DNA from: a virus
DNA length: 56,738 bases
Virus record (IMG/VR): IMGVR_UViG_3300008952_000057
Coordinates: 1 to 56,738 of that record
Direction: 5' to 3' (one strand)
Shown piece by piece: positions 9,588-15,499 of this stretch. The notes under the pieces are model-generated. The model had not been told where the DNA came from, searched no databases, and saw nothing but the letters and a program-made list of their open reading frames with translations. The stretch's first letter is position 1. Every line of letters begins with the position of its first letter. Position numbers and translations under genes: made by a program.

Positions 9588-9868
9588 AAAGGGTAGTCTT
9601 TGAGTACCCCTCCAAGCACCTGATTGACAACACTAGATTTTAAATTTCTTAATGCGACAACATCTCCTGTTTTAAACGGAGCCTTTTTTATTGTACTTAA
9701 TAGTACTTTTGTTCTATATTCTGGTAAATTAACTTTGGGTTTTGTTACATCTGTAAGATCAATTGATGAATTAATTATTGACTCCATCTCACCAAAAGTT
9801 AAGTCGTCTTCATATTCTATTATTTCATCTTTACCTTCATATTTTATAGTAAATGATTTTAATACCAC
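9473..9868 (-). CDS. Tail assembly chaperone G-like protein (131 aa)
   Basis: Encoded just upstream of the tape measure and downstream of the tube protein. The mix of a beta-rich start (MVLKSFTIKYEGKDEIIEYE) and helical middle fits gpG-like chaperones. The start is a GTG with a TATA box 25 nt upstream, giving a leaderless transcript. The last 30 residues are Ser/Thr/Lys-rich and lie entirely within the overlap with the T frame, as in lambda gpG. Confidence 0.78.
   Translation of the reverse strand: MVLKSFTIKYEGKDEIIEYEDDLTFGEMESIINSSIDLTDVTKPKVNLPEYRTKVLLSTIKKAPFKTGDVVALRNLKSSVVNQVLGGVLKDYPLSKYLEQWMVSFVGNEDFEIQQSSTTSSPKSSAGRKKR
9587..9593 (-). promoter_or_regulatory. Candidate -1 ribosomal slippery heptamer CCCTTTA
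   Basis: In the G frame the codons read TAC CCT TTA, so the heptamer is C CCT TTA and matches X XXY YYZ. After a -1 slip the reading continues ATC GAA GTA with no stop until 9360. It sits upstream of the G stop at 9473. A weaker alternative is GGA AAC further downstream. Confidence 0.65.
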
Positions 9869-9888
9869 AGAAAATGTTTTTTATTCAC

Positions 9889-9897
9889 CAATATAAG
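9889..9897 (-). promoter_or_regulatory. TATA box for the tail chaperone gene
   Basis: CTTATATTG on the minus strand, centred 25 nt before the GTG start at 9868. Confidence 0.55.
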
Positions 9898-9900
9898 TGT

Positions 9901-10899
9901 TTACTCTTCTGTTGTTTGGTTATTCTCGGCTGTGCATATACATGATTTTGCTCTCCATGTAACATCCTCAAATATAGGTTCTACTGGTTCTAATCCAGAT
10001 ATACCTAGGTCTGTTAGAGATATTCCTGTTAATGTTAGTTTTATCTCTTCGTTTGCATCCTTTAGGAATTTAATTTCTAAATATGGTGCTGATGAATCTA
10101 ATGTTTCTGCATATGTACCTGCTGTTCCTTTTGCTATTTGGTCTAGAACAACTTCTAAGTTAGTCTTATCTTGTAATGAGATTTTGAATGAACCAGTAAT
10201 ATCGAATACACGTCTGAAACTGTCAACTGCTTGGTGTGAACCTAATCCGTATAAGAAGTCAGAGTTTTGTGCAAATGTAATGCTCAAGTCTTGTACCTTT
10301 CCTAATGTCACGTTATTTTGTTTGATAGTTGCGTGTGCAAATGTATATGGGAATTCAACTGTTGGTTCAGTTGCAACTGCTACTCCACTTGTAGATGGAG
10401 CATCTTCCTCTGCATATGCAATGTCAGCAGAACAGTCAACTGTTCCACCAATTGATGCGTTAATTGTAAGCGATCTCATCATACATCCTTTTAATGTTCT
10501 CCTAATATCATTTGATGTTGATGGAATGTCTATTCCTATTTCAGTAGTAAATGTTGATACATCTTTTGTCTTTGTTCCTGATTTTTGCCAAGTCCATACA
10601 TTTGGTGAACCTGTTACAACCGATGGTTCTCCATAAAATGCTCTTAATATCCATGGGTTAGCTAATACAAAATCAACACTTAGGCTACCAGTCTGTGTTC
10701 CGTATGCATAGTTAGCTAGTTCTGTCTGATTTAGTTCTGCTAGGTCAATTCTATTATTTCCTATAGTCCATGATGAAACTTTGTCTTGAATACCAAATTT
10801 CTTATTTGGTGTTTGTTGGTTACCAGTGCTATAAAGATTAGCATAAGTCTCTTCCCAAGCATATTTTAGCGTACCATACGAGCCAGTAGTTATTGCCAT
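9901..10899 (-). CDS. Major tail tube protein (332 aa)
   Basis: Forms the stacked rings of the tail tube. The protein is beta-rich, opens MAITTGSYGTLKYAWEETYA, and has alternating segments such as TGSFKISLQDKTNLEVVLD and LTLTGISLTDLG seen in phage tube proteins with extra Ig-like content. It precedes the G/GT chaperones and tape measure and follows the tail terminator candidate. It has its own promoter with a TATA box 26 nt before ATG 10899, as expected for an abundant protein. Confidence 0.8.
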   Translation of the reverse strand: MAITTGSYGTLKYAWEETYANLYSTGNQQTPNKKFGIQDKVSSWTIGNNRIDLAELNQTELANYAYGTQTGSLSVDFVLANPWILRAFYGEPSVVTGSPNVWTWQKSGTKTKDVSTFTTEIGIDIPSTSNDIRRTLKGCMMRSLTINASIGGTVDCSADIAYAEEDAPSTSGVAVATEPTVEFPYTFAHATIKQNNVTLGKVQDLSITFAQNSDFLYGLGSHQAVDSFRRVFDITGSFKISLQDKTNLEVVLDQIAKGTAGTYAETLDSSAPYLEIKFLKDANEEIKLTLTGISLTDLGISGLEPVEPIFEDVTWRAKSCICTAENNQTTEE

Positions 10900-10919
10900 A
10901 ATAAACCCTTACTGTGTTT

Positions 10920-10929
10920 AGATATAAAG
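10920..10929 (-). promoter_or_regulatory. TATA box for the tail tube gene
   Basis: The minus strand reads AATCTTTATATC, centred 26 nt before ATG 10899. It shares AATCTTTATA with other late promoters. Confidence 0.65.
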
Positions 10930-10936
10930 ATTTTGC

Positions 10937-11353
10937 TCATGCCAAGTTATAATGTTGCCTATATTGGCATACAACTACATGTCTGAACATATTCCTATAT
11001 TCATCATTTGCAGACACAGACCTTATGACCTGTAGGTCAACAAATCCTGTTCTTCTCAAATTAGCCTTCAAAATCCTTAAAACTTCATTAACAACCTCTG
11101 ATGTCTTATCCTGTTCTCCATATGACCTAACTTCTACTGATATAGGTAACGTATGTAAAAAATCAGTTCCATATAAACTGAAATAATCAATCTTCTCATT
11201 CTTTGGTATTATCACTATCTTGTCTCTCCTATCATCCACAAATCCTACAGATTTTACCTTCCATACTACTTCAATAACAGGTAATTGACCATATGTCCAA
11301 TTATCCTTCAAAAGTACTTTAAGGTCTTCAACTGCATCATATGTTAGAGACAT
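10937..11353 (-). CDS. Tail terminator/tail completion candidate (138 aa)
   Basis: Small alpha/beta protein immediately upstream of the tube gene, the usual place of the tail terminator. Segments such as LPISVEVRSYGEQDKTSEVV followed by a helix (EVLRILKANLRR) and an amphipathic strand (FRHVVVCQYRQHYNLA) fit that fold class. The assignment rests mainly on size and gene order. Confidence 0.55.
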   Translation of the reverse strand: MSLTYDAVEDLKVLLKDNWTYGQLPVIEVVWKVKSVGFVDDRRDKIVIIPKNEKIDYFSLYGTDFLHTLPISVEVRSYGEQDKTSEVVNEVLRILKANLRRTGFVDLQVIRSVSANDEYRNMFRHVVVCQYRQHYNLA

Positions 11354-11380
11354 AAATTATTACATTCTTCTTAGTATATA

Positions 11381-11965
11381 TTATTTACCTTCCCATTCTG
11401 TTATTCCGTCTATTCTATGAGAGATAAATTTTAACCAGCATTTACATTCACCATCACCAGTCTCATCATCTATCATATAAGGAGCTATAGACCTGTGAGT
11501 GTCTACTTTAATATCTTCTCTATTTTCTGCACTACTTAAAACATATTCTTTCTGTGTATCGTCCATTTGTGAGAACCATGAATTCAATAAATGTTCATCT
11601 CCATCTCCAGCCCATAGTGTTTCTCCATTTTCAAATTTATCATAAGTTATTTCAACATAACTACCGTATGAATATGCTTTATCAAATTCTATACATATTG
11701 TACATGATCTATTTCCTCCTCCTCCATGATAGTGATTTGCTATTTGGTATTCATATCTACATCTATGAGTGAAAAACTGATTTCCATCATCTACATCTGG
11801 ATCTTCTTCAGCTCCAATTTCCTCAAGCCATTCTTTTATTTCTTCCTCTGATTCTGCTTCAACTTCTATCTCGTTTCCATCTCTGTCACCTTCTACAATA
11901 TCATTAAATACCTCTGTTATTTGGTCTGCTACTTTTTTTATAGCATTTTTAATAAATCCAAACAT
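11381..11965 (-). CDS. Unknown acidic protein in connector region (194 aa)
   Basis: The N-terminal 22 residues form an amphipathic helix (MFGFIKNAIKKVADQITEVF), followed by a strongly acidic stretch (VEAESEEEIKEWLEEIGAEE). A Cys/His-rich centre (HRCRYEYQIANHYHGG, then CTIC) could bind metal. It sits between the head-tail adaptor and the tail terminator candidate, so a head-completion or neck role is plausible, but no family is recognised. Confidence 0.55.
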   Translation of the reverse strand: MFGFIKNAIKKVADQITEVFNDIVEGDRDGNEIEVEAESEEEIKEWLEEIGAEEDPDVDDGNQFFTHRCRYEYQIANHYHGGGGNRSCTICIEFDKAYSYGSYVEITYDKFENGETLWAGDGDEHLLNSWFSQMDDTQKEYVLSSAENREDIKVDTHRSIAPYMIDDETGDGECKCWLKFISHRIDGITEWEGK

Positions 11966-12604
11966 TTATGGTATCACAAATACTTCTCTGCGATTTATAA
12001 TACAATGTTCAATGTCTTCCTTCCAAGCAGATATCATTTCAGACCAGCTTAATGTATTACCACCTACAGGTAATCTATCCATTCTTAGACTAGTTGTTAA
12101 TATATCAACTGCTGTCATTTTAATTACTGCATCTTTGATATCATCTGGTATTTCTGTATCACCAGCAAAGTTTTCTCCACCATATCTGTATGTAACTCTG
12201 CATCTGTTTTTTCTTAAAATTGAAAATATAAAACCTCTCAAGTATAATCTACCATACTCATATTCTATATCATACCATTGATTATTACCTAGAATATTTT
12301 CCCAAGATGATGATGCTCCTTGCCAAATCTCTATTTTATCACCAGAACTTGAATCTAATTCATAAATGTTTCTATGTTGTAAAAACAATGGAGTACCCCA
12401 ACCAAATGTATATAGTAAAGGTAAATCATGAACTTCTCTTGTAACTTTTTTTGATCTCCATGCATGACCTATTCTTCTCTCTATTTCTGATTCTTTTCGG
12501 TTGATGATTTTTTCAACCTGTGCTTTATTAGGAGTAGTATTAGAATTAATGGGAACCCTGAGAAAATCAGATACATCCTCAACTGTACAGTAAGTTGTAG
12601 CCAT
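11966..12604 (-). CDS. Head-tail adaptor protein, gp6-like candidate (212 aa)
   Basis: The N-terminal segment TYCTVEDVSDFLRVP followed by EKIINRKESEIERRIGHAW is the typical helical opening of head-tail connectors that dock under the portal. A beta insert (YEYGRLYLRGFIFS) and a helical end (IPDDIKDAVIKMTAVDILTT) complete the fold, as in gp6/gp15-like adaptors. It lies downstream of the capsid genes and has a TATA box 25 nt before its ATG. Confidence 0.7.
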   Translation of the reverse strand: MATTYCTVEDVSDFLRVPINSNTTPNKAQVEKIINRKESEIERRIGHAWRSKKVTREVHDLPLLYTFGWGTPLFLQHRNIYELDSSSGDKIEIWQGASSSWENILGNNQWYDIEYEYGRLYLRGFIFSILRKNRCRVTYRYGGENFAGDTEIPDDIKDAVIKMTAVDILTTSLRMDRLPVGGNTLSWSEMISAWKEDIEHCIINRREVFVIP

Positions 12605-12623
12605 AATAATAGTAATTTAACTT

Positions 12624-12634
12624 TGTATTTAAAT
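12624..12634 (-). promoter_or_regulatory. TATA box for the adaptor gene
   Basis: ATTTAAATAC on the minus strand, centred about 25 nt before ATG 12604. Confidence 0.5.
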
Positions 12635-12901
12635 TTACTTAAACACAACTGTCCATTCTGCTGAACCTGTTATATCTGCGTAAATACCATCTTCAAATCT
12701 TCTATTAATATCTTGGTAATTACCCTCTATTTCACCAAAAATAGTGAATTCTGTTGTTCCACTAGCACCACCATTTTTAAGGACACATTTTGCTCCACTT
12801 GAACCTTTTTTACTACAAAAGACAGCTACTACTACACCATGACTACCTTTTATAGTTGTATCAGCATTAAATGATATAACATTGTGGTTTAATTCGACCA
12901 T
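12635..12901 (-). CDS. Small virion-like beta protein (88 aa)
   Basis: Short beta-rich protein (TIKGSHGVVVAVFCSKKGSS, EWTVVFK) encoded between the capsid/decoration genes and the connectors. It has its own strong TATA box, suggesting high expression. A capsid accessory or head-fibre role is inferred from position alone. Confidence 0.55.
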   Translation of the reverse strand: MVELNHNVISFNADTTIKGSHGVVVAVFCSKKGSSGAKCVLKNGGASGTTEFTIFGEIEGNYQDINRRFEDGIYADITGSAEWTVVFK

Positions 12902-12918
12902 ACAATCAGTGATTAAGT

Positions 12919-12935
12919 ATTATATATAAACTTTG
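12919..12935 (-). promoter_or_regulatory. Promoter with ACAAAGTTTATA element for 12635-12901
   Basis: The minus strand reads CACAAAGTTTATATA, with the TATA part centred 25 nt before ATG 12901. The same ACAAAGTTTATA precedes the portal gene and the gene at 18309-18569. Confidence 0.65.
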
Positions 12936-12937
12936 TG

Positions 12938-12960
12938 AAAAAAAAAGAAAAAAAAGAAGA
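12938..12960 (-). terminator. Poly-T terminator after 12972-13331
   Basis: A minus-strand pyrimidine tract with runs of eight or more T begins about 12 nt after the TAG at 12972. Poly-T tracts are the usual archaeal termination signal. Confidence 0.55.
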
Positions 12961-12971
12961 CTTTTTGGACT

Positions 12972-13331
12972 CTAGTAGCCTATGACTAGAAACTCGAATA
13001 TTTTAGATGCACAAGTTGAGCTGGTATTTGTTACTTCAACAAATTTGGCTTCTGCTCCTCCACCTACGTTATATAGTTGGATTTTCTCGTTGTCTTTGTC
13101 ATATCTTACTTCCTGTAAACAAGTTGAATATGTTGGTATTACAGCAACGAGTGTGGAAATTCTGTTCTCTTTGAGGTCAGCCGACACTCCTCCTGTTACA
13201 TAGTTATCACCACTACCGAAGGTAACTTTGATACTATATATTCGCAATTTTGAAACTAATGCTGCGTTGAAAGATAATGTCTTTCTAACATTAGCTGCTG
13301 TCCAATCGGATGTACTGATTGTAATTGCCAT
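12972..13331 (-). CDS. Putative capsid decoration protein (119 aa)
   Basis: The sequence pattern LRIYSIKVTFGSGDNYVTGG, ADLKENR, VRYDKDNEKIQLYNVGGG resembles small beta virion proteins found next to major capsid genes in many marine phages, often annotated as structural or decoration proteins. It has its own promoter (TATA 25 nt upstream of ATG 13331) and a poly-T terminator, fitting an abundant protein. The decoration role is inferred. Confidence 0.6.
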   Translation of the reverse strand: MAITISTSDWTAANVRKTLSFNAALVSKLRIYSIKVTFGSGDNYVTGGVSADLKENRISTLVAVIPTYSTCLQEVRYDKDNEKIQLYNVGGGAEAKFVEVTNTSSTCASKIFEFLVIGY

Positions 13332-13350
13332 TACAAAATATGTTATCTAT

Positions 13351-13361
13351 TCTTATATAAA
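13351..13361 (-). promoter_or_regulatory. TATA box for the decoration-like gene
   Basis: The minus strand reads AATCTTTATATAAG, centred 25 nt before ATG 13331. Confidence 0.65.
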
Positions 13362-13367
13362 GATTGC

Positions 13368-13517
13368 TTATTTGTTACTTTCGTATATGTTAATAAGATT
13401 TTGGATTATTTTTCTCCTATATCTATTATACTCTGTGTCATCTTTTATATTAGATATAATATTATTCCAATCTTTATAGTGTAAATCCCATGTTTTTTTA
13501 TCACTATAAAATTCCAT
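13368..13517 (-). CDS. Small helical protein (49 aa)
   Basis: The frame opens at ATG 13517 (MEFYSDKKTWDLHYKDWNN) and ends at 13368. The product is charged and helical. A TATA-like TTTAAATAAG lies 25 nt before the ATG, and a terminator for the capsid gene lies just upstream, so it is a separate transcription unit. No family is recognised. Confidence 0.5.
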   Translation of the reverse strand: MEFYSDKKTWDLHYKDWNNIISNIKDDTEYNRYRRKIIQNLINIYESNK

Positions 13518-13536
13518 AAAATGTGATGCAGTCAGC

Positions 13537-13547
13537 CTTATTTAAAT
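13537..13547 (-). promoter_or_regulatory. TATA box for the 49-aa gene
   Basis: TTTAAATAAG on the minus strand, centred 25 nt before ATG 13517. Confidence 0.45.
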
Positions 13548-13551
13548 GTTT

Positions 13552-13588
13552 AAAAAAAAAGGGGTTTTATAGATTACAAGATCCCCAC
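13552..13588 (-). terminator. Terminator after the major capsid gene
   Basis: On the minus strand GGGG and CCCC flank an 18-nt loop and are followed at once by nine T residues. It starts about 10 nt after the capsid stop codon. Confidence 0.6.
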
Positions 13589-13597
13589 TTTAGTTGC

Positions 13598-14818
13598 CTA
13601 AAGTTTAATATCTCTAATCTTACCTTGACTCTTGAAGTGACGACAAACAGTTTCACCCATTGTTCTGAAAACGCCTTTCTCAACGAATGCGTTATTAACA
13701 AATGGATAAGCTGGTGAACGTCTTGTAGCTTCGTAATACTCAGTAGGAATTGCGATTTGAATTCCGATTCTTGGATATCCGTAGCCCTCACTGTCACTTG
13801 TGTCAAATGCGAATAGTCTACCAATTTCTGATGAGTCACCAGAGTTTGATGGAGCATCCTTACTTGGAATGAATGGGATTCCATAGATTGAATCTACGTG
13901 AATTCCGACACCTGTGCCTCGGAAGGTTTGAATTCCATTTACGTCAACTTGTACTAATGCTTCACCGTATGGGTTTGGAATACGGACTGAAGGCATGTAT
14001 AAGCCTTGGATTTCGGAATATACTTCGTGAGATCCCAAAAATACATTAGGATCTTTACCTGCTGCGATACGAATCTTTCTAAGGAAAGTTCTTAAGGTAT
14101 CATCGGTCAAAACGCCATTTGTACCAATTGTGCCTGATGCACTCTCAACTGTACAGTCAAAGTCTGTACCACTATCTCTATCAATGGTTGCGTTTGCTGC
14201 CCATGGATCGTAATAGCTTGTGTGTGAGCCACCTAATGCTGTCTCCTCTGCACCACTTGATACAATTCTATCTAGTGATTCAAAGTTGGTGGTACCAGTG
14301 TTGTTACCTGATGATCCTGCTGCTTCGGATTCAACGTCTGCTAAAAGCATTCTATTTAGGAATTCTTTGTGTTGTACAGCCATATACAATCTGAGAGAAC
14401 CAAGTCCTCCCCAAATGTCATCTTTAGAGTGTGTTGCCAACCATTCCATAACTTCAGATGCACTGAAAGGCAACTGAGCAGTTTTTGGACGTACATCAAT
14501 TTCTTGAAGTGTTGGTTTTACTGTCTCTGCGATGGTACCACCTTCTGATGTTCCACCTAATGCAGTGTTACCACTGATGGTGTTCAGAGTTGGCTTAGCT
14601 GTAATGACCCTCCATCCAGATTTATCCCATGGGTATTTTGGCAATATACCGAAGGCATTCGCCTCCAAATTCAATTGCGCCCATGCGTAAGCTCCATAAA
14701 TAGCGTTAAAAACGCCAGTTGTGGATGTTGTTACTGGTGCGTCGGCTTTACGGAGGAGATTACGGTTATATCCGTAATAGAGTGCTTCAAGTTCATCGAT
14801 AGTTTTTATTTGAACCAT
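13598..14818 (-). CDS. Major capsid protein, HK97 fold (406 aa)
   Basis: Builds the icosahedral head. Order (protease, scaffold, capsid, connectors), length and sequence fit an HK97-type capsid protein: a helical start (TIDELEALYYGYNRNLLRKAD), a long extended region, IDVRPKTAQLPFSASEVMEWL for the spine helix, and RIGIQIAIPTEYYEATRRSPAY near the end, where P-domain strands are expected. ATG 14818 is preferred over an upstream GTG inside the scaffold stop. The codons are less AT-rich than those of the neighbours, as in highly expressed genes. A terminator follows directly. Confidence 0.85.
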   Translation of the reverse strand: MVQIKTIDELEALYYGYNRNLLRKADAPVTTSTTGVFNAIYGAYAWAQLNLEANAFGILPKYPWDKSGWRVITAKPTLNTISGNTALGGTSEGGTIAETVKPTLQEIDVRPKTAQLPFSASEVMEWLATHSKDDIWGGLGSLRLYMAVQHKEFLNRMLLADVESEAAGSSGNNTGTTNFESLDRIVSSGAEETALGGSHTSYYDPWAANATIDRDSGTDFDCTVESASGTIGTNGVLTDDTLRTFLRKIRIAAGKDPNVFLGSHEVYSEIQGLYMPSVRIPNPYGEALVQVDVNGIQTFRGTGVGIHVDSIYGIPFIPSKDAPSNSGDSSEIGRLFAFDTSDSEGYGYPRIGIQIAIPTEYYEATRRSPAYPFVNNAFVEKGVFRTMGETVCRHFKSQGKIRDIKL

Positions 14819-14820
14819 AT

Positions 14821-15447
14821 CTACCACTGTCCGACCTCATCTTGGGTTGGTTTGTAGTATTTACCGTTCAGGATGTTTTGTGCAACTGTACTTAGTCCTT
14901 CAAAACCATTTGATCTAGCATCTTTTAGGATTGGACTAAAGTCTTTTCCAAATTCTGCTTTATCAACGTTCTCTAATGAGTTTGGTCTTGGGGTCTCTGT
15001 TGTAAAGGTATGTTCTGCCTTTTCAACAATTCGAGTTGCTTTACCGATTGGTTTCTCTTGACCTGATAGTTTTGAATCATCGTCAGATGTATCATCACCA
15101 TCATCATCTAATCCACTTTGTTCTCCTTGAGGGTAAGGTTTTTCTGGAGCTTTGGTTTCTGTACCAACGTCTTCTTTGTCAGCAGTTCCTTTTGGTGCTG
15201 CTGGAAGGTCGGTAGGTTGTTCCAATGCTTTAACCCTATCATCAATTACTTGAACTGAGTCGAGTAGTGATTTCTGAGATTCTGCAATTACTTGCAGATT
15301 GTCAGTGATTGTGTCAAAAGTTGACTTGACGGTTTCCTCGAAGTAGGATTTCTCCTTTTCTTCGTGTTTAGAGTCTTTGGTGTCTGCTTCTTCGACTTTT
15401 TTGTCTTCAGAAGCATCTACTTTTGAATCTTTTTCGTTTTCAGCCAT
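14821..15447 (-). CDS. Scaffold protein candidate (208 aa)
   Basis: Acidic and disordered, rich in Glu, Asp, Lys and Ser, with a coiled-coil segment at about 36-75 (ETVKSTFDTITDNLQVIAES). It sits between the prohead protease and the capsid gene, the classical scaffold position, and its stop overlaps the possible upstream start of the capsid gene. It has no enzymatic motif. Scaffold function is inferred; a capsid-stabilising role is an alternative. Confidence 0.6.
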   Translation of the reverse strand: MAENEKDSKVDASEDKKVEEADTKDSKHEEKEKSYFEETVKSTFDTITDNLQVIAESQKSLLDSVQVIDDRVKALEQPTDLPAAPKGTADKEDVGTETKAPEKPYPQGEQSGLDDDGDDTSDDDSKLSGQEKPIGKATRIVEKAEHTFTTETPRPNSLENVDKAEFGKDFSPILKDARSNGFEGLSTVAQNILNGKYYKPTQDEVGQW

Positions 15448-15499
15448 GTTATTAATAAAGATTTATAATGTGTGTTTATAAGTATTTCGTTTATATACC

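Noticed and set aside
9932-10636. 234-codon open frame opposite the tail tube gene
   Set aside because: Antisense to a well-supported structural gene, with no TATA box at the right distance and low-quality composition.
14821-14827. GTG start for the major capsid gene at 14827
   Set aside because: It lies inside the stop region of the scaffold gene; the ATG at 14818 is a standard start, although both remain possible.
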